Assembly: GCA_009780445.1 (NCBI GenBank)
Contig: WRAA01000093.1
Span: 1-7,729 of the forward strand
Direction of reading: 5' to 3'
Origin: Defluviitaleaceae bacterium
Lineage (GTDB): Bacteria; Bacillota; Clostridia; Lachnospirales; WRAA01
Length of the DNA: 7,729 bases
The position numbers were made by a program, and so were the translations under genes. Shown piece after piece: positions 1 through 6,324 of this stretch (the stretch's first letter is position 1; each line of letters starts with the position of its first letter). The notes below the pieces were generated by a model. The model saw only the letters and a program-made list of their open reading frames with translations, ran no database searches and was not told the DNA's origin.

Positions 1-641
1 ATTATTTCGCCCATCTTGTAGATGGCGTTGTCTCCGCGTTCCGGCGCGGAACCGTGGCAGGATACGCCCTTTACGTCCACGCGGATCTCCATGCGTCCGC
101 GCTGGCCGCGTGTGATGTTGCCGTTGGTGGGTTCGGTGATAACCACGAACTCCGGGCAGATCTTGCTTTCTTCGATTATGTACTGCCAGCATAACCCGTC
201 GCAGTCCTCTTCCTGCACGGTACCTGTAACCAACACAGTGGAGCCTGCGAGCAGGTCCAATTCCTTCATGATCTTCGCGCCGTACACAGCCGACACGATG
301 CCGCCCAGCTGGTCCGAACCGCCGCGGCCGCCTATTTCGTCATCGTTCTCATAACCTTCGTATGGGTCGAAGTTCCAGTTGGCGGCGTTGCCCACGCCAA
401 CGGTGTCGATGTGCGCGTCGTAGGCGATCAGCCTGTCGCCTGTGCCCATGTAGCCCAGCACGTTGCCCATCGGGTCTACCTCCACCTTGTCGAAGCCCAG
501 CTTCTCCATCTCTTCCTTAATACGCGCGATAACCTTTCCCTCTTCGCAGCTCTCGCCCGGCAGGCGGATCAAGTCGCGCAAAAACTTCGACATGTCCGCC
601 TTATACTCTTCTGCCCTGGCCACTGCCCTTGCATAGTCCAT
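1..641 (-). CDS. ygeY: YgeY-type selenium-metabolism-linked hydrolase (M20 family), N-terminal part
   Basis: Partial gene: about 213 N-terminal residues are visible and the rest runs off the left edge; the family is roughly twice this length. The metallopeptidase M20 pattern is clear. There is a YDAHIDT motif (metal ligand His77, Asp79), GGRGGSDQLGG with the probable bridging ligand Asp110, the Glu-Glu pair at 144-145 expected for general base and metal ligand, and ITEPT with Glu170. Near the edge, KGVSCHGSAP (about 191-200) starts the lid/dimerisation domain. YgeY proteins occur in SDMH clusters and in anaerobic purine/uric acid degradation clusters, where they are thought to hydrolyse a ureido or amino-acid type intermediate; the substrate cannot be read here. 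The ATG lies 15 nt after the preceding gene, with AGGGA/AAAGG upstream, so the two are probably co-transcribed. The divergent mocA-yqeB and xdhC genes support the assignment. Confidence 0.9.
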   Translation of the reverse strand, partial: MDYARAVARAEEYKADMSKFLRDLIRLPGESCEEGKVIARIKEEMEKLGFDKVEVDPMGNVLGYMGTGDRLIAYDAHIDTVGVGNAANWNFDPYEGYENDDEIGGRGGSDQLGGIVSAVYGAKIMKELDLLAGSTVLVTGTVQEEDCDGLCWQYIIEESKICPEFVVITEPTNGNITRGQRGRMEIRVDVKGVSCHGSAPERGDNAIYKMGEI

Positions 642-656
642 GTTATCCCTGCCTTT

Positions 657-1118
657 CTAATATTTGAACCGCGAGAAATCCGCGGCTTCATACATTTTAT
701 AGCGCGGGAGGACATATTCTTCCTTCGCGCCTGTCGCCTTGTTGGTTCTGTGTCCGTTGAACCATATCTGCCTCTTGCCGATGTTCTTGCCGGTCTTGTT
801 CTCCCTGCTCTCTTGCAGGAACTCCAGCGAATCCATGATGAACATGGTGTCTAGCCGTTCGGCGTAGAACACGAAGTAGTAGTTCGGCCTAAACCGGTGT
901 ACAAGCCCCGCAAACAGAGCGGCATCCCCCGCCACCACATTTTTTGAGCGCGCCTTTATCTGAACTTCAATATATTCGCCGGACTGCTTGCGTACCACCA
1001 CGTCGATACCGTCGTCGTCAACCATGGGTATGTAGCAGTCCAGCCCTTCCTTGAGCATCCTGCCGATTATGTAGTGTTCCATCCTCTTTCCGAAAGATGC
1101 TGTATCGCGGTATTTCAC
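657..1118 (-). CDS. Putative PD-(D/E)XK nuclease-fold protein, function unknown
   Basis: A small soluble protein of 153 residues from the GTG at 1118. That start is preferred because GGAGG (1128-1132) lies 9 nt upstream and a promoter ends at 1154. An in-frame GTG at 1151 would add 11 residues and has AGGAG 8 nt upstream, but that site overlaps the predicted promoter. Numbered from the 1118 start, the sequence shows a helix with Glu14 (GKRMEHYIIG), then DDDGIDVVV with Asp39, then EYIEVQIKAR with Glu51, Gln53 and Lys55. This spacing and the E-x-Q-x-K strand resemble the active site of PD-(D/E)XK nuclease-fold proteins. The C-terminal half (YYFVFYAERLDTMFIM and a basic tail) is not assignable by eye. 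I recognise no named family. It is the first gene of a unit with ygeY, but nothing visible ties it to selenium or purine metabolism. A DNA-modifying or regulatory role is inference only. Confidence 0.6.
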   Translation of the reverse strand: MKYRDTASFGKRMEHYIIGRMLKEGLDCYIPMVDDDGIDVVVRKQSGEYIEVQIKARSKNVVAGDAALFAGLVHRFRPNYYFVFYAERLDTMFIMDSLEFLQESRENKTGKNIGKRQIWFNGHRTNKATGAKEEYVLPRYKMYEAADFSRFKY

Positions 1119-1153
1119 AAATATATTCCTCCGGCAGAAGAACTTCCTCACCT

Positions 1154-1182
1154 ATTGTACTCCTAACTTCGGCATTAATCAA
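1154..1182 (-). promoter_or_regulatory. Promoter for the nuclease-like gene and ygeY
   Basis: On the minus strand, a TTGATT -35 box (1177-1182) is separated by 17 nt from a TACAAT -10 box (1154-1159). Transcription would start near 1147, giving a leader of about 30 nt that contains the GGAGG site at 1128-1132. This supports the GTG at 1118 as the true start. No other good promoter is visible upstream of ygeY. Confidence 0.6.
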
Positions 1183-1243
1183 GAGTTTTTGTGTGCGAAT
1201 TTGAACATTTTCTACATATATTTATTGCCGGCATCATTAGTAC

Positions 1244-1272
1244 TTGCGTATATTCCAAATTTGCGGTATGAT
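1244..1272 (+). promoter_or_regulatory. Promoter for the mocA-yqeB / xdhC / GGDEF operon
   Basis: TTGCGT (1244-1249), a 17-nt spacer and TATGAT (1267-1272) match a housekeeping promoter with a good -10 and a weak -35. The start would be near 1279, about 40 nt before the ATG. The weak -35 is compatible with dependence on an activator, but that is inference. Confidence 0.5.
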
Positions 1273-1282
1273 ATGTATACCG
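1264..1282. promoter_or_regulatory. 19-bp palindrome overlapping the -10, possible operator
   Basis: CGGTAT and ATACCG form perfect 6-bp inverted arms around a 7-nt centre. The left arm runs into the -10 box and the right arm reaches just past the expected transcription start. A dimeric regulator bound here would block polymerase. No regulator gene is present in the window. Confidence 0.45.
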
Positions 1283-1317
1283 TTTTGTGCTAATGTATAT
1301 GAAAGGACTAGACATAC

Positions 1318-2703
1318 ATGGGTATCACTGCAATAGTATTGGCCGCCGGGCGCAGTTCGCGTTTTGGAAAGAGCAAGCTGCACCTGGGTTTCGACGGCAA
1401 GCTGTTGGCGGCGCACGTGCTTGAGAAGCTGGGCGGGCAAGGTTTTGATAAGATACTGCTTGTGAGCGGAGACCCCGAAATTTTGGAGATTGGCGAAAGC
1501 TGCGGGGCCGTGTGTATCACCCACACCGAAAATCTGCTGGGTCAGAGCGCGTCGATCCGCGCGGGTGTGCAGGCGGCGGCGCAGGACAGCGACTATATGT
1601 TCTTCGTGTGCGACCAGCCCCTGCTGCGCCGCGAGAGCATCGCCGCCCTGCTTAGCTGCCGCGAACGCCACCCCGGCAAGGTAGTGCTGCCCACCTTCGG
1701 CGGAACCGACGGCAACCCGGTGATCTTCCCCGCGGCCTACCGCCCGGCTCTGCTTGGCCTCAGCGGGGATCAGGGCGGCAGAGCCGCGCTAACAGGCACC
1801 GCGGACGCGGTGTACTGCCACTTCGGCGATGCGGACGAAGGGCGCGACATCGACACTCCGCGGGATTTCCGGAGCCTGCTGGTGCGGGCTTCGCGTTTGG
1901 TGGTGGTGCGCGGCGGCGGCGATATCGCCACGGGTGTTGTGCAGAAGCTTTGGCGCGGCGGCTTCAAGCCCGTGGTGCTTGAGTCCTCCGCGCCCACGGC
2001 CATACGCCGCAGTGTCGCGCTGTGCGAAGCCGTGTATGAAGGCCACGCGCAGGTGGAGGATCTGCAGGCGCGGCTTGTGCGGGACGTGCCGGAGATAGCC
2101 CGGTGCCACGCCCAAGGCGTTATCCCCGTGCTGGTTGACGAAGAGGCCGGCCTTGTCAGCCGCATTGGCCCCGTGGCCGTGGTCGACGCGATCATCGCCA
2201 AGCGTAACCTCGGCACACAGCGCGGCATGGCGCCCGTCACCATCGGCCTTGGGCCGGGCTTCACCGCCGGGGTTGACGTGGACGTTGTTGTTGAGACCAA
2301 ACGCGGCCACAATCTCGGCTGCCTTATATATGAAGGAACTGCTCTGCCGAACACCGGCACACCGGGCGAAATCGGCGGGCACAGCCATCTGCGCGTCATC
2401 CACAGCCCCACCGGCGGCAGGATCACCGGCGTGCGCAACATCGGCGAAGTCGTGAGCTATGGCGACACCATCGCCTACATCGGCAACGTTCCCGTTACCG
2501 CGCCCATCGACGGGCTTCTGCGCGGGCTTATCCGCGACAGCCTGTTGGTGCGCAAGGGGCAGAAGATAGCGGACATCGACCCGCGCGAGGGCGAGTTCCG
2601 CAACTGGCGCACGATATCCGACAAGGCGCGGTCTGTCGGCGGCGCGGTGTTGGAAGCTTTGATATACGAACTGCATAAACGCAGACAGGAGGGCGACGTT
2701 TGA
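1318..2703 (+). CDS. Fused molybdenum cofactor nucleotidyltransferase (MocA-like) and YqeB protein
   Basis: A 461-residue protein made of two units usually encoded separately. Residues 1 to about 188 are a MobA/MocA-like NTP transferase: LAAGRSSRFGKSKL (8-21) is the nucleotide-binding loop, VCDQP (97-101) the metal-binding motif, GDQGGRAAL (150-158) a substrate loop, and DIDTPRDF (177-184) the usual end of the fold. Such enzymes attach CMP to molybdopterin for xanthine-dehydrogenase-type enzymes. Residues from about 193 to the end match YqeB of SDMH systems, beginning with VVVRGGGDIATG (195-206) and with conserved GLGPGFTAG and GTPGEIGGHSH segments. YqeB is required for, or linked to, selenium-dependent Mo hydroxylase maturation; its chemistry is unresolved. 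The ATG has AAAGGA 10 nt upstream. The stop overlaps the next start. No frame break is seen at the domain junction, so this appears to be a real fusion. Confidence 0.9.
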   Translation: MGITAIVLAAGRSSRFGKSKLHLGFDGKLLAAHVLEKLGGQGFDKILLVSGDPEILEIGESCGAVCITHTENLLGQSASIRAGVQAAAQDSDYMFFVCDQPLLRRESIAALLSCRERHPGKVVLPTFGGTDGNPVIFPAAYRPALLGLSGDQGGRAALTGTADAVYCHFGDADEGRDIDTPRDFRSLLVRASRLVVVRGGGDIATGVVQKLWRGGFKPVVLESSAPTAIRRSVALCEAVYEGHAQVEDLQARLVRDVPEIARCHAQGVIPVLVDEEAGLVSRIGPVAVVDAIIAKRNLGTQRGMAPVTIGLGPGFTAGVDVDVVVETKRGHNLGCLIYEGTALPNTGTPGEIGGHSHLRVIHSPTGGRITGVRNIGEVVSYGDTIAYIGNVPVTAPIDGLLRGLIRDSLLVRKGQKIADIDPREGEFRNWRTISDKARSVGGAVLEALIYELHKRRQEGDV

Positions 2704-3500
2704 GCGCGAATATACTTAAATTTGCCGCACGCGGACTTGAATCGGGCAGGCGCGTTGCTCTGGCCGCCGTCACCGATGTTAGCGGCTCCGCGCCCGGAAC
2801 CGTCGGCGCGATGATGGCCGTGTGCGACGACGGCACGCAGGCGGGAACCATCGGCGGCGGCGCGGTCGAACATGACGTGCTGACGCGCATAGGGTTGGCG
2901 TTCGCCTCCGGCGAAGGTTTCGAGTTCGACTACGACCTTGGCAAGGGCGGCGGTGTCGGCATGGTCTGCGGCGGCCGCATGAAGGGTTATGTCAGCCTTC
3001 TGCGCCCCAACCGCCGCCTTGTGATCTTCGGCGCGGGGCATATCGCGCAGCATGTGGCGACCCTTGCCGCCCACCTGCCCTTCGACCAAACCGTGGTCGA
3101 CGAGCGCGAAGAGCTTCGCCAAAGCTTCGCGGACAACGTACACTTCCTTGCGCAGACACCGGCCGAAGCCGCGTTGTCTCTTACAATCGACGCCGACACG
3201 TTCATCGTCATCGTAAACCGGAGCCACGCGCTGGACAACGAGACCCTGCGCCTTGTGCTGGGCAAGCCCGCCGCCTACATCGGCATGATGGGCAGCCGCG
3301 CGAAGATCGCCGACACCGGGGCGAAGCTGGCCGCCGAAGGTTTTTCCGCCGAAGATCTTGGCCGCGTCTACATGCCCATCGGCCTGGGCATCTGCGACGG
3401 CACGCCCATGCAGATCGCCTTTGCGATCATCGCCCAGATCCTGGCCGTTTCCAACGGCGCGGATAATATAGATGTTGCTAAATCGAGGAATTCGACATGA
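2700..3500 (+). CDS. xdhC: XdhC/CoxI-family molybdenum hydroxylase maturation factor
   Basis: A 266-residue XdhC/CoxI-family protein. The N-terminal domain carries SGSAPGTVGAMMAV (28-41), AGTIGGGAVE (48-57) and MVCGG (88-92), all typical of the family. The second domain is Rossmann-like: LVIFGAGHIAQHVATLA (107-123), VVDEREE (132-138), YIGMMGSRAK (193-202) and MPIGLGICDGTP (225-236). XdhC proteins bind the finished cytosolic cofactor, protect it and help load it into xanthine-dehydrogenase-like apoenzymes, working beside MocA, so the neighbouring gene fits exactly. The start is a TTG (2700-2702) with a full AGGAGG (2687-2692) 7 nt upstream, overlapping the previous TGA as TTGA. This suggests translational coupling. 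The 3' end overlaps the GGDEF gene by 4 nt. Confidence 0.92.
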   Translation: MSANILKFAARGLESGRRVALAAVTDVSGSAPGTVGAMMAVCDDGTQAGTIGGGAVEHDVLTRIGLAFASGEGFEFDYDLGKGGGVGMVCGGRMKGYVSLLRPNRRLVIFGAGHIAQHVATLAAHLPFDQTVVDEREELRQSFADNVHFLAQTPAEAALSLTIDADTFIVIVNRSHALDNETLRLVLGKPAAYIGMMGSRAKIADTGAKLAAEGFSAEDLGRVYMPIGLGICDGTPMQIAFAIIAQILAVSNGADNIDVAKSRNST

Positions 3501-4810
3501 ACAGCACTCCCGCAAATCACTCCGACAACAACGGCACAGGGTTGCAGACTTTACTGGATTCCGCGCCCTTTGCGTGTACTATATGGAACGGCGAGCTTAA
3601 CATCGTGGCCTGTAACTCCGAAGCTATCAGGCTCTTCGAGATAGGTTCGCAGGACGACTATATCCTGCGGTTCTTCGACCTTTCGCCGGAGGCGCAGCCG
3701 GACGGGCAGATGTCCCGCGCGAAGATGCTGGGGATCGTCGGGGATACCTTCATACGGGGCCGCTCCGTCTGCCGCTGGACGCACCGCAACCTTCTCGGCG
3801 AGCTTCTGCCGGCGGAGATAATTTTTACGCGCGTCAAAATTGATTCCGAAACTTACGTCACAACACATACATACGACCTTCGCCCGATCTCCGGCTATCC
3901 CTCCGGCTCTGTCATCAGCGCTGACGGCGGCACCTACGGTTTTGCGCGCTCCCTGCTCGAGTCAATGCCCTTCGGCTTCCTGATATGGGACGAAAACATG
4001 ATCCTGCTGGACTGCAGCACGGAAACGCTGAACCTCCTGCGTGTCAGGGAGAAGGACGTGCTGCTGAGCAACTTCTACAGCTACTCCCCACTGCACCAGC
4101 CCGACGGAATCCCTTCCCGCGAGAAGGCATACCGCATGATCCAGAAGGCCTTCATCACCGGCCGCGAGATCTTCGAGTGGCTGCACAAAAACGCCGAGGG
4201 CGGCTTTATCCCCACAGAGATCACCCTGGTGAAGGTCAACATCAACGGCAAATACTTCGTGACCGGCTACATCCGCGATCTGCGCGTGCTGAAGGAGACG
4301 CTGGAGCTGAAGAACCGACTGGAGGTGCTGGCCTTCAGCGACAGCCTGACGGGCATACATAACCGGCACTACTTCATAGAAACCGCCAGACGAATCTCCG
4401 GCCAGAACACCCTGCCGATATCAATAATCATGTTCGATCTCGACAACTTCAAGCTGGTGAACGACACCTACGGCCACCAGGCCGGTGACGCCGTGCTTAT
4501 CGAAGTGGCCGCGGCCGTGCAGGCTTCTCTGCGCCCCAGCGACCTTTTCGCGCGTTATGGCGGCGAAGAGTTCATCCTGCTGATCCCCGAGTCCACCCCC
4601 GAAATGGCGATGAAACTTGCCGAGCGCATACGCTGCATTGTGGCCGAATCCGGCGTCGTCCACAACGACCACATCATAACCTCCACCATCAGCCTGGGCG
4701 TGGCCACGCAGACCAACGCGTTCGAATCCCTTGGCGTGCTGATCGGCTCCGCCGACACCGCCCTCTACAAGGCCAAGCACAAGGGCAAGAACACCACCGT
4801 ACACGCATAA
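3497..4810 (+). CDS. Diguanylate cyclase with two tandem PAS domains
   Basis: 437 residues with no signal peptide or membrane segment, so probably cytosolic. Two PAS-like domains (about 15-130 and 152-265) are recognisable duplicates. Both begin with a PF...IW segment and contain SP-x3-QPDG-x2-SR followed by FI-x-GR. A helical linker (267-280) leads to a GGDEF domain from about 281: DSLTGIHNR (282-290), FDLDNFKLVND (313-323) and the catalytic GGEEF (355-359). RPSD at 346-349 sits five residues before GGEEF, exactly where the RxxD product-inhibition site lies, so an active, feedback-inhibited c-di-GMP synthase is expected. No EAL domain is seen. The PAS ligand is unknown. The ATG overlaps the xdhC stop (ATGA, 3497-3500) with GAGGA 7 nt upstream, so its output should track the molybdenum maturation operon. 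No convincing terminator follows it. Confidence 0.92.
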   Translation: MNSTPANHSDNNGTGLQTLLDSAPFACTIWNGELNIVACNSEAIRLFEIGSQDDYILRFFDLSPEAQPDGQMSRAKMLGIVGDTFIRGRSVCRWTHRNLLGELLPAEIIFTRVKIDSETYVTTHTYDLRPISGYPSGSVISADGGTYGFARSLLESMPFGFLIWDENMILLDCSTETLNLLRVREKDVLLSNFYSYSPLHQPDGIPSREKAYRMIQKAFITGREIFEWLHKNAEGGFIPTEITLVKVNINGKYFVTGYIRDLRVLKETLELKNRLEVLAFSDSLTGIHNRHYFIETARRISGQNTLPISIIMFDLDNFKLVNDTYGHQAGDAVLIEVAAAVQASLRPSDLFARYGGEEFILLIPESTPEMAMKLAERIRCIVAESGVVHNDHIITSTISLGVATQTNAFESLGVLIGSADTALYKAKHKGKNTTVHA

Positions 4811-4849
4811 CAAGCTGAGCCAATATTTCACAATCTTCTGAAAAAGTGC

Positions 4850-4878
4850 TTGACACAGGGGCGCGCTTATGCTATTAT
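4850..4878 (+). promoter_or_regulatory. Near-consensus promoter of tRNA-Gly
   Basis: TTGACA (4850-4855) matches the consensus fully and is followed by a 17-nt spacer and TATTAT (4873-4878). Transcription would start near 4885, about 19 nt before the mature tRNA. It is the strongest promoter visible in the window. Confidence 0.85.
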
Positions 4879-4903
4879 GTCAAAGGTAAGCAAAGCACGA
4901 TAC

Positions 4904-4975
4904 GCGCGAGTGGCTCAGTGGTAGAGCATCGCCTTGCCAAGGCGAGGGTCGAGGGTTCGAATCCCTTCTCGCGCT
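4904..4975 (+). tRNA. tRNA-Gly(GCC)
   Basis: A complete 72-nt cloverleaf. The acceptor stem GCGCGAG/CTCGCGC is perfect. The D arm is GCTC/GAGC. The anticodon stem TCGCC/GGCGA encloses the loop TTGCCAA, with anticodon GCC at 4936-4938. The T arm GAGGG/CCCTT has loop TTCGAAT. The discriminator is T, as usual for bacterial tRNA-Gly. CCA is not encoded. It reads GGC and GGT codons, which dominate the first third of the next gene. Confidence 0.97.
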
Positions 4976-4982
4976 CGTTTGT

Positions 4983-5018
4983 TTCCCGCTGGGTGTTCGT
5001 ACACAGTGGGAATTTTTT
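4983..5018 (+). terminator. Intrinsic terminator after tRNA-Gly
   Basis: TTCCC (4983-4987) pairs with GGGAA (5008-5012), and the stem continues through GCTG/CAGT and TGT/ACA around a TCGT loop, with a two-base GG bulge. Six T residues (5013-5018) follow directly. It ends only 26 nt before the next ATG, leaving little room for a separate promoter. Confidence 0.85.
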
Positions 5019-5044
5019 ATTCGAACAAGACTGGGGATGGTTTG

Positions 5045-6154
5045 ATGGGAAGAGGAGGTCGCGGCGGCGGATTTAGCGGCGGACGCGGAAGCAGTGGCGG
5101 CGGTATGCGCGGGTCGAGCGGGCGCGGCTCCTTTGGCGCGGGGCGCGGCGGCGGGATAAGCTCCGGCGGCCGCGGCGGCGGAATCGGTTCCGGCGGGATT
5201 AGCGGCGGACGCGGCGGAGGGGTCGGCGGCGGGGCAAGGCCACAGGCACCGCGCCCCACGAGCGGATCCGGCGGGAGCTTCTGGGGCGGAATGGGCTGGG
5301 GGCTGATGCTTGGGCGCGGCTTCGGCGGCAGGCGCACGCGCCACGTACACCATCACCACCATGGTGGCGGCGGTGGCGGTGGCGGCGGGCAGGGCGGCGG
5401 ATCCGGCGGCTGCGGTTGCGGAACCATTATGCTGATAATACTGCTCCTGGTGCTGATCACGATCGTGGTGTCGTCGCTGAACACCGGCGGGAACGTTACG
5501 CCGTCAACGGTACAGCGCACGGCCCTGCCGCCCGGATCGGCCGCGGAAGCGCCATTTTATACGGACCATCTGGACTGGATACGCAACAGCACCGCAATGG
5601 AAGCGGGTCTGCGCAACTTCTACCGGCGCACGGGCGTGCGCCCGCATGTGTACATCACAGATACGGTTGACGGCACACGCGCACCCAGCCAGGCGCAGAT
5701 GGAGGCGTATGCGGATCAGCTCTACGACAGGATCTTCAACATGGAGGGCAACATGCTCCTGCTGTTCCACGAATATCCGGCGAGCGACTACCGCACGTGG
5801 ATAATCACGGGAATACAGGCGCGTCAGGTCATGGACGCCGAGGCGCGGGACATCCTGCTGGACTATATCGACAGGTACTACTTCGAGGACATCGACACGG
5901 AAGAATTCTTCTCGCGCGCCTTCAACGACGCGTCGGTGAGGATCATGAGCGTGACGCGCTCTCCGTTTGTGCCCATCTTCGGCGGGCTGATACTGCTGGC
6001 GGGCGCGGCTCTGGCGTTTGTGTGGTGGAACAAGGCCAAGGCGCAGAAGAACCGCGAGTTCGAGCAGACGCAGGAGATCCTGTCAACATCATTCGAAGAG
6101 ATAGGCGGCGGCAACGAGCTGCGAGACCTTGAGGATAAGTATAAGGGTCTGTAG
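5045..6154 (+). CDS. Membrane protein with glycine-rich N-terminus and TPM-like domain
   Basis: 369 residues from the ATG at 5045; upstream in-frame ATGs lie inside the tRNA gene and are not credible. Residues 1-126 are half glycine, with repeated RGG/RGGG units, an HVHHHHH run (100-106), nine consecutive Gly (107-115) and CGCG (123-126). A first membrane segment spans about 127-145 and a second about 309-328. Basic residues on both outer sides predict both ends in the cytosol and residues 146-308 outside. That outer part resembles a TPM (YgcG-like) domain: hydrophobic strands HVYITDT (201-207) and NMLLLFHEY (236-244), the YADQLYDRIF helix, WIITGIQARQVMD (252-264) and FFSRAF. TPM proteins are reported with PspA systems, and pspA lies directly downstream. 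The ribosome site is weak (GGGGA). The last codons and stop lie inside a palindromic repeat. The exact biochemical role is unknown. Confidence 0.75.
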   Translation: MGRGGRGGGFSGGRGSSGGGMRGSSGRGSFGAGRGGGISSGGRGGGIGSGGISGGRGGGVGGGARPQAPRPTSGSGGSFWGGMGWGLMLGRGFGGRRTRHVHHHHHGGGGGGGGGQGGGSGGCGCGTIMLIILLLVLITIVVSSLNTGGNVTPSTVQRTALPPGSAAEAPFYTDHLDWIRNSTAMEAGLRNFYRRTGVRPHVYITDTVDGTRAPSQAQMEAYADQLYDRIFNMEGNMLLLFHEYPASDYRTWIITGIQARQVMDAEARDILLDYIDRYYFEDIDTEEFFSRAFNDASVRIMSVTRSPFVPIFGGLILLAGAALAFVWWNKAKAQKNREFEQTQEILSTSFEEIGGGNELRDLEDKYKGL

Positions 6155-6305
6155 CTAAATAAACTTTCCAATATTCCGCAGGATTTTTGTGCGGATACAA
6201 GGAAGTGACGACGCCGCGAACCCGCAGTGGTTCGCTAGGAGGAACTGACGCAGTAGCCGTGCAAAAAGACAAGGAATATGGGAAGTTTATTTAGTTACAG
6301 ACCCT
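6144..6305. repeat. Palindromic intergenic element, copy A (162 nt, complete)
   Basis: Terminal arms 6144-6177 and 6273-6305 are inverted copies, 31 of 33 aligned positions identical plus one extra base. As RNA both mismatches become G-U pairs. A second inner stem pairs 6184-6198 (TTTTTGTGCGGATAC) with 6253-6267 (GTAGCCGTGCAAAAA), with one true mismatch. Between them lies a core (6199-6252) containing a perfect 7-bp hairpin, GCGAACC (6216-6222) with GGTTCGC (6229-6235). No open reading frame fits inside. The left arm includes the last codons and stop of the TPM gene. It may be a miniature inverted-repeat element or a structured RNA/attenuator ahead of pspA; the sequence alone does not decide. 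Confidence 0.85.
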
Positions 6306-6324
6306 AGGACTAGAGGAGGCCAAC

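Noticed and set aside
1279..1317. Molybdenum cofactor riboswitch ahead of mocA-yqeB.
   Set aside because: The predicted leader is only about 40 nt, far too short for that aptamer, and no such fold is visible.
1237..2676. Long reading frames antisense to, or out of frame with, the mocA-yqeB gene.
   Set aside because: They are by-products of GC-rich codon bias opposite a clearly conserved protein and show no recognisable motifs or ribosome sites.
4811..4849. Terminator for the molybdenum/GGDEF operon.
   Set aside because: No stable stem followed by a T-run is seen in the stretch between the GGDEF stop and the tRNA promoter.
4934..5044. An upstream extension of the TPM reading frame starting inside the tRNA gene.
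   Set aside because: The added residues would come from tRNA and terminator sequence, and the glycine-rich protein has a plausible ATG at 5045.
5344..5392. Poly-histidine plus polyglycine as vector or tag contamination.
   Set aside because: The run is HVHHHHH inside a long natural Gly/Arg repeat with mixed codons and no adjoining vector sequence.
5045..5421. CRISPR-like or tandem DNA repeat.
   Set aside because: The repetition is GGC-rich codon reuse within a coding frame, with no fixed unit length or spacers.
6144..6305. Integron attC site.
   Set aside because: The size and palindrome are suggestive, but no GTTRRRY/RYYYAAC core pair is present and there is no integrase or cassette layout.
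6144..6305. Retron-type RNA (long inverted repeats around hairpins).
   Set aside because: No reverse transcriptase gene lies in the window, and the second copy at 7609 argues for a dispersed repeat.
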